Source: an uncultured Roseivirga sp. (GTDB lineage Bacteria > Bacteroidota > Bacteroidia > Cytophagales > Cyclobacteriaceae). From it: DNA of 64,000 bases. Shown piece by piece: positions 24,350 through 31,164 of the stretch (position 1 is its first letter; each line of letters begins with the position of its first letter). Where the stretch lies: contig CANLOY010000005.1 of the NCBI GenBank assembly GCA_947493005.1, positions 310,001 through 374,000 on the forward strand. Reading direction: 5' to 3'. The notes under the pieces are model-generated. The model was not told the origin of the DNA. It saw nothing but the letters and a program-made list of their open reading frames with translations, and ran no database searches. The position numbers and the translations under genes are program-made.

Positions 24350-25798
24350 TTAGTAAATCAATGGGATTAGAGTTTGTGATAGGATAACAAGGAGTGCTAT
24401 AGCTATTAAATTGAGTAAGACGCCTGCTCTCATCATATCTTTTATGCGAATCATTCCACTGGAAAAAACAATGGCATTTGGAGGTGTAGATATAGGCATC
24501 ATAAAGGCATAACTGGCTGCCAATGTTACAGGAGTAGTCAAGTACATTGGGTTGATGTTCAGGCTTACAGAAATACCTATTACAACCGGAACAAAAATTA
24601 CAGTTAGTGCCACATTGCTCATTATTTCTGTCATGAATAACATGAAAGCAGTTAATCCAGCTATAAGTAGTACAAGAGAAATATCATTGCCACCGGCTAT
24701 TGACTCACCAACTATCTGGACTATGTCTGATTTTTCCATTGCTTTGGCTAAGGTGAGCCCACCTCCAAAGAGCAAGAGTATACCCCAGGGGAGTTTTGAA
24801 GTGTACTCCCATTCCATTAAGAACTTAGATTTCTTAATATTAATTGGTGTTATGAACATTAGAATGCCTCCTGCTATGGCAATAATGGAGTCATTCAAGA
24901 GATTTGTATTGAGCCAATTGTTGATACTTCCTCTTAGAATCCATGCTAAGGCTGTGGTTACAAAGATTACCGCTACCAGTTTTTCGGCTCTGCTGATTTG
25001 CCCGAGAGATTCAATTTGATCGTCTATTACTTGAGCGGATTCAGAGAGCTTGTTTATTCTACTTGGGTACAATACTCTTGTGATGAGCAGGTAGGTAATG
25101 GTTAGCATAATAATACATATAGGAAGCCCTACAGTCAGATACTTGGCAAAGGTGACCTCGACTCCCAGCATATCATTCATGAAGCCAACCCAGGCAACAT
25201 TTGGAGGGGTTCCAATAATTGTGGCAGTCCCACCAATATTGGCTGCGTATGCAATCCCTAGCATTAAAGAAAGAGCGAACCTCTTTTTGCCTTTTTCAGA
25301 GTTTTGCTCAATGCCCAATAGATTTATAATTGATATACCTATTGGAAGCATCATTACTGTTGTGGCAGTGTTGCTTATCCACATGGATATGAATGCTGTG
25401 GTAAGCATAAAACCCAGAATTATTCCATTGGGGTTTGTACCAGTTAGCTTAATCAGATTTAGGGCTATCCTCTTGTGAAGATTGTGTCTTTCCATTCCCA
25501 GCCCTAATAGAAAGCCTCCCATAAACAGGAAGATAATTTTGTTGGCGTAAGGTGCTGTTGCCTCATCAATTGTAAAAACTCCGGTGAGCGGAAAAAGGAC
25601 AATAGGTAGCAAAGCGGTAACTGCAATAGGTGCTGCTTCTGTAATCCACCATACTATCATCCATGCAGCTGTGGCAATAACTTTCCATGCCAAAGGATTA
25701 AGCATTGACTCTGGGCTCCACAAAATGATTAAGGTAAACAAAGCTGGACCTGCGATTAAACCGAATAGTCTGGCACCATGAAAATCAGGCTGTCTCAT
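24350..25798 (-). CDS. DASS/SLC13-family sodium:dicarboxylate symporter
   Basis: I choose the ATG at 25798 (482 residues, MRQPDFHGARLFGLIAGP). A 30-residue upstream extension is open but has no family resemblance. About 11-12 TM segments are visible with the two SNT/TxP-type signatures: WISNTATTVMMLPIG in the first half, with GGTATIIGTPPNVAW, and EIMSNVALTVIFVPV with ISTPPNAIVFSSG in the second half. This class moves succinate, malate, citrate or sulfate with sodium (SLC13/CitT/SdcS). The adjacency to sucD on the other strand, 0.5 kb away, fits a C4-dicarboxylate link but is weak evidence. Confidence 0.92.
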   Translation of the reverse strand: MRQPDFHGARLFGLIAGPALFTLIILWSPESMLNPLAWKVIATAAWMIVWWITEAAPIAVTALLPIVLFPLTGVFTIDEATAPYANKIIFLFMGGFLLGLGMERHNLHKRIALNLIKLTGTNPNGIILGFMLTTAFISMWISNTATTVMMLPIGISIINLLGIEQNSEKGKKRFALSLMLGIAYAANIGGTATIIGTPPNVAWVGFMNDMLGVEVTFAKYLTVGLPICIIMLTITYLLITRVLYPSRINKLSESAQVIDDQIESLGQISRAEKLVAVIFVTTALAWILRGSINNWLNTNLLNDSIIAIAGGILMFITPINIKKSKFLMEWEYTSKLPWGILLLFGGGLTLAKAMEKSDIVQIVGESIAGGNDISLVLLIAGLTAFMLFMTEIMSNVALTVIFVPVVIGISVSLNINPMYLTTPVTLAASYAFMMPISTPPNAIVFSSGMIRIKDMMRAGVLLNLIAIALLVILSQTLIPLIY

Positions 25799-25991
25799 TG
25801 TGGATTCAATAGTAGTTGATAATTGTAAAAGCTGGACTTCTACTTTTATCCAAAAGATAGAGGAATGAAAACAATATTCATATTCCATTCCTGCTAATAG
25901 GTGTGATAAGTATAACCGTTAATTATGGATATGGTTAGCGTGTTTGTTTAAATGCTCTTAATTGCCATGATTTCGGAAAGTATACAAATAG

Positions 25992-26016
25992 AAAAAGCCC
26001 CATCCAGGGGCTTTTT
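25992..26016. terminator. Orphan intrinsic terminator hairpin
   Basis: Left arm AAAAAGCCCC (25992-26001), 5-base loop, right arm GGGGCTTTTT (26007-26016): a perfect 10-bp stem with T-runs on both strands. The flanking genes diverge from this point, so it should terminate an unannotated transcript, from 25.8 kb on the plus strand or from about 26.2 kb on the minus strand. Confidence 0.75.
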
Positions 26017-26262
26017 CATTTTCAACCTTAAAATACTAAAAACTAACTAACTATGTTTAAAACGCTTTCTAAAAGAATTTAATTCTGATCAACTACTTCT
26101 ATCTACTCTCTTTTAGAATTAACTTCTGCTTATTAGACGCTAAGAGGTTAAAAATAGTTTCGTTGATGGAAGTGTTTTTTGGTTAAAAACTGTTAAACGG
26201 AACACAAGTTGTTTCATGGGTGCAAGTTGTCTGTCAAAGGCTTTTTCTTCATGAATATTCCT

Positions 26263-26293
26263 TTTGGTCAAGCCATATTATATCCTATTTTTG
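26263..26293 (+). promoter_or_regulatory. Consensus Bacteroidota promoter of sucD
   Basis: TTTG (26263-26266), 19 bases, then TATTTTTG (26286-26293): an exact match to the sigma-ABfr consensus TTTG-N19-TAnnTTTG. It lies 22 bases before the sucD ATG, leaving a leader of roughly 15 bases. The position supports the ATG at 26316 as the real start. Confidence 0.78.
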
Positions 26294-26315
26294 CGTCAAA
26301 TTTAAATCCACTTCT

Positions 26316-27188
26316 ATGAGTGTTTTAGTTAATAATGATTCCAGAGTGATTGTGCAGGGTTTTACCGGTTCTGAAGGTACTTTCCATGCAGGTCAAATGA
26401 TTGAATATGGTACCAATGTAGTCGGAGGAGTTACTCCAGGAAAAGGAGGACAGACTCACCTAGATAGGCCTGTTTTTAATACTGTTGAAGAGGCTGTACA
26501 AAAAGCCGGAGCAAATGTTTCGATCATATTTGTGCCACCTGCCTTTGCAGCTGATGCAATTATGGAAGCGGCAGATGCCGGTATCAAGGTTATTATTGCA
26601 ATAACTGAAGGTATTCCTGTTAAGGATATGATATATGCTAAGGAATATATCAAAAGCAAAGATGTGACACTTGTAGGACCTAATTGCCCAGGGGTAATTA
26701 CTCCTGGAGAAGCTAAGGTTGGGATTATGCCAGGCTTTGTCTTCAAAAAAGGTAGAGTTGGCTTGGTTTCAAAGTCTGGAACTTTGACTTATGAAGCTGC
26801 TGATCAGTTGGCTAAGGCTGGTTTGGGTATTTCAACAGCAATAGGAATTGGCGGAGATCCTATCATAGGAACGCCTACTAAGGATGCTGTACAATTATTA
26901 ATGGAAGATCCTGAGACTGATGCTATCGTTATGATAGGAGAGATTGGAGGTAATTATGAGGCACAAGCTGCAAAGTATATTCAGGAAACTGGAAACAAGA
27001 AGCCTGTTGTAGGATTTATTGCCGGACAAACTGCACCTCCTGGAAGAAGAATGGGGCACGCTGGAGCTATTATTGGTGGAGCTGAAGATACTGCTGAAGC
27101 TAAGATGAGAATTATGGCTGAGTGTGGTATCCATGTAGCTAAGTCACCAGCTGATATTGGTGAAACAATGGCTCAAGTACTTAAATAA
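26316..27188 (+). CDS. sucD: Succinate-CoA ligase (ADP/GDP-forming), alpha subunit
   Basis: The 290-residue product begins at the ATG at 26316 ([18 protein letters not shown]). The longer open frame from 26220 overlaps the promoter and is not used. The CoA-binding Rossmann part ([24 protein letters not shown]), [13 protein letters not shown] and the phospho-His region ([17 protein letters not shown], active His in RMGHAGA) are present, as in all SucD proteins. With SucC it converts succinyl-CoA to succinate in the TCA cycle. sucC is not in this window, so the subunits are encoded apart, as is common in Bacteroidota. Confidence 0.97.
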   Translation: MSVLVNNDSRVIVQGFTGSEGTFHAGQMIEYGTNVVGGVTPGKGGQTHLDRPVFNTVEEAVQKAGANVSIIFVPPAFAADAIMEAADAGIKVIIAITEGIPVKDMIYAKEYIKSKDVTLVGPNCPGVITPGEAKVGIMPGFVFKKGRVGLVSKSGTLTYEAADQLAKAGLGISTAIGIGGDPIIGTPTKDAVQLLMEDPETDAIVMIGEIGGNYEAQAAKYIQETGNKKPVVGFIAGQTAPPGRRMGHAGAIIGGAEDTAEAKMRIMAECGIHVAKSPADIGETMAQVLK

Positions 27189-27215
27189 TAAGAAACTATC
27201 TATATGTTTTAAAGA

Positions 27216-27243
27216 AAGCCCCTTTTAGAGGGGCTTTTTTATT
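27216..27243 (+). terminator. sucD terminator
   Basis: AAAGCCCC, loop TTTTAGA, GGGGCTTTTTT: an 8-bp GC-rich stem with a T-run, 27 bases after the sucD stop. The IS element inserted only a few bases beyond it, so sucD expression is unlikely to be affected. Confidence 0.85.
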
Positions 27244-27251
27244 GCACTTTA

Positions 27252-27275
27252 TGTCTCGTCCTGAAATAAGTTGAC
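27252..27275 (+). repeat. IS3 element left inverted repeat
   Basis: The 24-bp outer repeat pairs with 28546-28569. The inner 18 bases, from CGTCCTGAAA to GTTGAC, are identical in both ends. Confidence 0.9.
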
Positions 27276-27292
27276 ACAATTTTGACTTATAA

Positions 27293-27691
27293 ATGAAAAA
27301 GGATGAACGCAGTTTATCTGTTGGGGAAAAGCGTACTCAACGAGATTACAATCTAGGCTTTAAATTGGCAGTAGTTTCCCAAGTAGAAAAAGGTGAAATG
27401 ACCTATAAGCAAGCCCAGAAAGCATATGGTATCCAAGGTAGGAGTACCGTTTTGGTGTGGTTAAGAAAACATGGTAGTTTAGACTGGAGAAACCCACTAA
27501 CAGCAATGCCCAGATCAAAAGAGACACCAGCCCAAAAGATCAAACGTTTAGAACAAGAGTTATCCAATGAACGCCTAAAGAATAGGATTCTAAACATGGC
27601 TATTGATATTTCAGATAAAGAACACGGTACTTCAATCAGAAAAAAGGTGTTACCCAAACAATCTGGCGCATCCGAGAAGAGCAACAAGTGA
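27293..27691 (+). CDS. IS3-family transposase OrfA (helix-turn-helix protein)
   Basis: This 132-residue basic protein has an N-terminal HTH (YNLGFKLAVVSQVEKGEMTYKQAQKAYGIQGRSTVLVWLRK) and a leucine-zipper-like helix (AQKIKRLEQELSNERLKNRILNMAID), the usual OrfA plan: DNA-end binding and multimerisation. Near its end the codons AAA AAG form part of the slippery A_AAA_AAG. Reading on in frame 0 adds only the short tail VLPKQSGASEKSNK, whereas a -1 shift enters orfB. Confidence 0.92.
   Translation: MKKDERSLSVGEKRTQRDYNLGFKLAVVSQVEKGEMTYKQAQKAYGIQGRSTVLVWLRKHGSLDWRNPLTAMPRSKETPAQKIKRLEQELSNERLKNRILNMAIDISDKEHGTSIRKKVLPKQSGASEKSNK
27640..27646 (+). promoter_or_regulatory. Programmed -1 frameshift site A_AAA_AAG
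   Basis: The heptamer AAAAAAG is positioned so that frame-0 codons read AAA AAG (27641-27646), the canonical X_XXY_YYZ phase. After slippage the -1 frame is open from 27646 (GVTQTIWRIREEQQ) straight into orfB, producing the OrfAB transposase. Confidence 0.85.
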
Positions 27692-28530
27692 GTTTATCAC
27701 TAAGCTGTCGACTGTTTGGGATCAGTAGACAAGCGGTATACCAATCAAGGCAGCGTGCTCAATGCAGGGCTGTTGAACTAGCTAAGGTCAAACCGCTTGT
27801 AGAAAGTATAAGGATGCGAATGCCTCGTATAGGTACCAGAAAACTCTATTACCTGTTAAAAGAAGAATTTGTAAGGGAAGGTATTAAATTAGGCAGGGAT
27901 GCCTTTTTTGGCTATTTAAGGTCAGAACAGTTACTGATCAAGCCCAAGAAGAACTACACTAAAACTACCCATAGTAAGCATTGGTTAAAGAAATACCCGA
28001 ATCTGTTCAAAGATAGAAAACCGGTCCGCCCAGAAGAAGTATTTGTCAGTGATATCACCTATGTGAAAAGCAGGGAAAAGACGCATTATCTTTCATTGGT
28101 AACCGATGCCTATAGCAGAAAGATCATGGGCTATCACCTCAGTGACGATATGGAGGCAAAACAGGTTGTAAAAGCCTTGAAAATGGCTGTAAAGCATAGG
28201 CTTGGTACAGCAGAGCTTATTCATCATTCAGACAGAGGCCTACAATACTGTTCATCGGTTTATCAGAAAGAACTAGACAATAGCATGATCATACCTTCAA
28301 TGACAGATGGATATGACTGTTACCAGAATGCTCTGGCTGAGAGAGTCAATGGCATACTCAAAACAGAGTTCTTAGTTGAGAAATGTAATAATGGAAAAGA
28401 TTTGGAGCTGTTGATCAAAGAATCTATTGAAACTTACAATAATTCTAGACCACACCTAAGTCTTAATTATCAAACTCCTAACTTTATACATAACAAAACC
28501 CTTGAGGGTATCCCCAAGGGTTCCATTTAA
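27688..28530 (+). CDS. IS3-family transposase OrfB (DDE integrase catalytic subunit)
   Basis: The 280-residue conceptual product starts at GTG 27688, overlapping the orfA stop by 3 bases (GTGA). It is more probably made as the C-terminal part of an OrfAB fusion through the upstream frameshift site. It has the HTH_21 region (LVESIRMRMPRIGTRKLYYLL) and an rve integrase core with all catalytic acids: Asp in FVSDITYVKS, Asp in IHHSDRGLQY and Glu in ALAERVNGILKTEF. The C-terminus (YNNSRPHLSLNYQTPNF) is the family ending. No stop or frameshift is seen inside. Confidence 0.94.
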   Translation: MSLSLSCRLFGISRQAVYQSRQRAQCRAVELAKVKPLVESIRMRMPRIGTRKLYYLLKEEFVREGIKLGRDAFFGYLRSEQLLIKPKKNYTKTTHSKHWLKKYPNLFKDRKPVRPEEVFVSDITYVKSREKTHYLSLVTDAYSRKIMGYHLSDDMEAKQVVKALKMAVKHRLGTAELIHHSDRGLQYCSSVYQKELDNSMIIPSMTDGYDCYQNALAERVNGILKTEFLVEKCNNGKDLELLIKESIETYNNSRPHLSLNYQTPNFIHNKTLEGIPKGSI

Positions 28531-28545
28531 ATCTATTTAAAAACC

Positions 28546-28569
28546 GTCAACTTATTTCAGGACGGGTCA
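28546..28569 (-). repeat. IS3 element right inverted repeat
   Basis: This is the complement of the left repeat with two mismatches, next to the right copy of the TTA duplication. Confidence 0.9.
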
Positions 28570-28662
28570 TTAAAATAACAGAATCAGAGCGATAACAAGA
28601 AGCAGTAAGAATAACTCAAATTGCTTCGAGACTTTTTGTATCGCCTTTGAAATATAGTTCAT
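28570..28662 (-). CDS. Possible 30-residue single-TM micro-protein
   Basis: The ATG at 28662 opens MNYISKAIQKVSKQFELF followed by a very hydrophobic C-terminal helix (LLLLVIALILLF) and a stop. The stop codon TAA (28570-28572) coincides with the IS target-duplication copy; the insertion regenerated it, so the frame would be intact before and after. An amphipathic helix plus TM helix is a common small membrane-protein or type I toxin-like layout, but no antitoxin RNA is evident and coding is unproven. Confidence 0.3.
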   Translation of the reverse strand: MNYISKAIQKVSKQFELFLLLLVIALILLF

Positions 28663-28955
28663 GACTAAATTATTTTGGTTGAATTGTGATCTGTGACAAA
28701 GTGCGTGTGTATGTGTTAACATACTTGTTAAGAGAATAGGGGCCACCTTATGTGGCCCCATATCCAAGAGACTCAACTAAATCAGACTACTATTGAATCT
28801 TTACTGACTATTTCAAAGTTGGCGGTTTATCAGTTAGGCGACAATACCTACTTTTGGGTATTTTTTGAGAAAATTGAAAGTTTTTTAGATTCCAGAATCT
28901 AAAAAAGCGAAAGCTCTATCGAACTTTCGCTTTTCTAATAGTAAGTCTTTATGTC
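28663..28955. other. Gene-free stretch with a run of hairpins between the IS and rny
   Basis: Four hairpins are visible. GGGGCCAC/GTGGCCCC (28739-28759) has no T-run. AATACC/GGTATT followed by T6 (28843-28866) is oriented as a plus-strand terminator. TTTTTTAGATTC-CA-GAATCTAAAAAA (28881-28906) is a 12-bp stem. The rny terminator (28902-28935) overlaps the third, so those two cannot both form. Confidence 0.55.
28902..28935 (-). terminator. rny terminator
   Basis: Read on the minus strand: AGAAAAGCGAAAG, loop, CTTTCGC followed by six T. It lies 20 bases past the rny stop. The 7-bp GC-containing stem is flanked by A/T runs that extend the pairing. Confidence 0.8.
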
Positions 28956-30521
28956 CTATTTTGCGTAATTGACCGCTCTCATTTCCCGAATAACAGTAAC
29001 CTTGATTTGGCCCGGGTACTGCATCTCTTTTTCGATTTTCTGAGAAATATCAAATGATAACTGTCCTGCTTTTGAGTCTGTTACTGATTCGGCATCTACC
29101 ATTACTCTTAACTCGCGCCCTGCCTGGATTGCATAGCATTTGTTAACGCCATCAAAGCTTAGTGCAAGGTTCTCAAGATCTTTCAAGCGCTTGATATAAG
29201 ACTCCATCACTTCTCTTCTAGCACCAGGCCTGGCGCCAGATATGGCGTCACAAGCTTGAACTAGTGGAGAGATCATTGAAGTCATTTCTACCTCATCGTG
29301 GTGGGCACCTATAGCATTGCATACTTCGGGGTGCTCCTTGTATTTCTTAGCCAGCTCCATACCTAATACTGCATGAGGTAATTCGGGCTCTTCTGGCCAG
29401 ACTTTTCCAATATCATGAAGAAGACCTGCTCTTTTAGCCCGCTTTGCATTAAGTCCTAATTCTGAAGCCATTGTAGAGCATAGATTGGCTACTTCTCTGG
29501 AGTGCTGTAATAGATTTTGACCATAAGAAGACCTGAAACGCATACGGCCAACCATCTTGATTAGTTCAGGATGTAGGCCATGAATTCCTAAATCAATTAC
29601 AGTCCTTTCACCGATTTCTGAAATTTCTTCTTCAATGTTCTTGGTCGTCTTTGATACAATCTCCTCAATTCTTGCAGGGTGTATTCTTCCATCTGTTACG
29701 AGCCTGTGTAGAGAAAGTCTTGCAATTTCTCTTCTTACCGGATCAAAGCCAGAAATGATAATAGCTTCTGGTGTATCGTCTACAATAATTTCTACTCCAG
29801 TAGCGGCTTCTAGAGCTCTAATGTTACGTCCTTCACGCCCAATTATCTTACCCTTAACATCATCATTTTCAATGTTGAAAATTGAAACGCAGTTTTCAAT
29901 GGCGTGCTCAGTAGCAGTTCTTTGAATCGATTCTATGACAATCTTTTTAGCTTCTTTAGCTCCTGATAGCTTGGCTTCATCTATGATATCTTTTACCAGA
30001 GCTGAGGCTTTTGATTCAGCCTCATCTTTAAGGGTTTCCATGAGTTGTTCTCTAGCTTCGTCAGCAGATAAATTGGCGACCTTCTCCAGTGCTTTTACTT
30101 TGGCCTCAACTTTACTTTCAAGCTCATCTTTTCTTTTCTTTACAATCTCCAGTTGTGCCTCAACATTTTCGCGAAGGCTGTCTACTTCAGCTTCTTTTCT
30201 ATTGATTTCTTCAAGCTGCTTAGATACTTTGGACTCTCTTTGTTTGAGCTTGTTCTCATTGGAAATTATTTGATTTTTCTTTCGATTAGCTTCGTCTTCA
30301 AAGTCGGCTTTTATCTTGAGGTACTTCTCTTTAGCTTCAAGGATCTTATCCTTTTTGATGCTTTCAGCCGTGATTTCAGCTTCCTTTATCAGTAGCTTTC
30401 CCTTTTCATCAAGTTCTGACAAGACTTTTTTATTAGCCTTTTGAAGCACAATTCGGCCTAAAAAAACGCCAATGGCTAATGCGGCAACGCCAGTCAGTAT
30501 TAGTGTAAGTGTATCTCCCAT
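28956..30521 (-). CDS. rny: Ribonuclease Y
   Basis: The 521-residue protein has an N-terminal membrane anchor ([18 protein letters not shown]), a long coiled coil (about 40-200), a KH domain ([19 protein letters not shown]) and an HD phosphohydrolase domain ([30 protein letters not shown]). The length is standard. RNase Y is a membrane-tethered endonuclease that begins mRNA decay. It follows zapA with a 49-base gap on the same strand and has its own terminator. Confidence 0.97.
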   Translation of the reverse strand: MGDTLTLILTGVAALAIGVFLGRIVLQKANKKVLSELDEKGKLLIKEAEITAESIKKDKILEAKEKYLKIKADFEDEANRKKNQIISNENKLKQRESKVSKQLEEINRKEAEVDSLRENVEAQLEIVKKRKDELESKVEAKVKALEKVANLSADEAREQLMETLKDEAESKASALVKDIIDEAKLSGAKEAKKIVIESIQRTATEHAIENCVSIFNIENDDVKGKIIGREGRNIRALEAATGVEIIVDDTPEAIIISGFDPVRREIARLSLHRLVTDGRIHPARIEEIVSKTTKNIEEEISEIGERTVIDLGIHGLHPELIKMVGRMRFRSSYGQNLLQHSREVANLCSTMASELGLNAKRAKRAGLLHDIGKVWPEEPELPHAVLGMELAKKYKEHPEVCNAIGAHHDEVEMTSMISPLVQACDAISGARPGARREVMESYIKRLKDLENLALSFDGVNKCYAIQAGRELRVMVDAESVTDSKAGQLSFDISQKIEKEMQYPGQIKVTVIREMRAVNYAK

Positions 30522-30570
30522 AGGTGTATATCATCTATGTAGAGCGGAAAAATCGAGAAGAAACGGAGTT

Positions 30571-30858
30571 TTAAGAGAGGGATTCTTTGATCATTTGATT
30601 TAGTGATTCAATTCTATCTTCTGAAGAACTGTCAACAGCGCTTGAAGATTCGTCACTTTTTAATTTGTCAACCATGCAGTCGAAAGCGACCATGGCCAGC
30701 AAATCTTCTTTGTCGTCTATACCGAACTTACTTCGATAAGATTTTAGTCGATCATTTATGTATTTGCCTGCATTGCGTACCCTTTCCTCTTCGTCCGGTT
30801 TCACCTTCATTGGGTACTCGCGGTCTCCTATTTTTAATTTTACTGATAGAAGATCCAT
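30571..30858 (-). CDS. zapA: Cell division protein ZapA
   Basis: This 95-residue protein has the ZapA core: LSVKLKIGDREYPMKVKPDEEERVRNAGKYIND, then a helix with DKEDLLAMVAFDCMVDKL and a short coiled-coil tail. ZapA bundles FtsZ filaments at the division ring. It lies 12 bases after a coiled-coil gene on the same strand, within the pheT-(coiled coil)-zapA-rny order that I know from other Bacteroidota. Confidence 0.9.
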   Translation of the reverse strand: MDLLSVKLKIGDREYPMKVKPDEEERVRNAGKYINDRLKSYRSKFGIDDKEDLLAMVAFDCMVDKLKSDESSSAVDSSSEDRIESLNQMIKESLS

Positions 30859-30870
30859 TTATTTATTGGC

Positions 30871-31164
30871 TTAGCTCAAGTGTGCAATACACCTGTCTAT
30901 CTCTTTAATGTACTCGTTTAATTTATGTTTCAACTCAGTAGATTCTTCCTTCTCTACTGTAGTGCTTGATACAATTTTAGCGATTTTATACTGATTTTGA
31001 AAATCAGTTAATTGGCGTTTAAGGCCTTCTACTTCTTCTTGAAGTAGATTATTTTTTAACTGCAATTGATCTTTAGCTTCTTTTTCGCTGTTATGCGCTC
31101 TAATGAGGCTTTTAATGTTGTTTTCCAGACTTTGAAGTTTTGTATCAATTGTTTCAGTTGCCAT
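30871..31164 (-). CDS. Small coiled-coil protein, candidate ZapA partner
   Basis: The 97-residue product is almost entirely helical heptads (LQSLENNIKSLIRAHNSEKEAKDQLQLKNNLLQEEVEGLKRQL), followed by a short Ser/Thr/Glu linker and a second amphipathic helix (ELKHKLNEYIKEIDRCIAHLS). I know of no experimentally assigned function. Its position directly upstream of zapA, with its start overlapping the pheT stop by one base, and its ZapB-like coiled-coil character suggest a division-ring co-factor (inference). Confidence 0.75.
   Translation of the reverse strand: MATETIDTKLQSLENNIKSLIRAHNSEKEAKDQLQLKNNLLQEEVEGLKRQLTDFQNQYKIAKIVSSTTVEKEESTELKHKLNEYIKEIDRCIAHLS

Larger units (their letters stand above)
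25799..26315. other. 517-base region between divergent DASS and sucD genes, with an orphan terminator
   Basis: No protein gene is evident. It contains a perfect terminator hairpin at 25992-26016, a 9-codon micro-ORF MFKTLSKRI (ATG at 26053), an inverted repeat TTCTAAAAGA (26067-26076) / TCTTTTAGAA (26109-26118) overlapping a small palindrome AGAATT-T-AATTCT (26074-26086), and the sucD promoter at 26263-26293. The hairpin cannot serve either flanking gene because both are transcribed away from it. Confidence 0.55.
27252..28569 (+). mobile_element. Complete IS3-family insertion sequence (1318 bp) with 3-bp target duplication
   Basis: The terminal inverted repeats are 24 bp with two mismatches: left end from 27252 (TGTCTCGTCCTGAAATAAG), right end at 28546-28569, whose complement reads TGACCCGTCCTGAAATAAG. 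The TG...CA ends are typical of IS3. Both sides are flanked by TTA (27249-27251 and 28570-28572), the 3-bp target duplication. Inside are orfA and orfB linked by a -1 frameshift site. Both ORFs look intact, so the element may be active. A hairpin AACCCTTG...CAAGGGTT (28497-28522) lies at the end of orfB. The element sits just after the sucD terminator. Confidence 0.93.

Noticed and set aside
24552-25019. 155-codon plus-strand ORF
   Set aside because: It lies antisense to the DASS transporter gene, whose motifs are clear; the frame is a by-product of the hydrophobic coding strand.
25799-25888. 30-residue N-terminal extension of the DASS transporter
   Set aside because: The extension (MEYEYCFHSSIFW...) has no family similarity and the ATG at 25798 gives the normal N-terminus.
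27293-28530. IS3 orfA/orfB as a frameshifted pseudogene
   Set aside because: The frame change occurs at a correctly phased A_AAA_AAG with an open -1 frame, which is normal programmed frameshifting rather than damage.
29935-30273. 112-codon plus-strand ORF
   Set aside because: It is antisense to the coiled-coil part of rny; Ser-rich composition reflects Lys/Glu codons read on the other strand.
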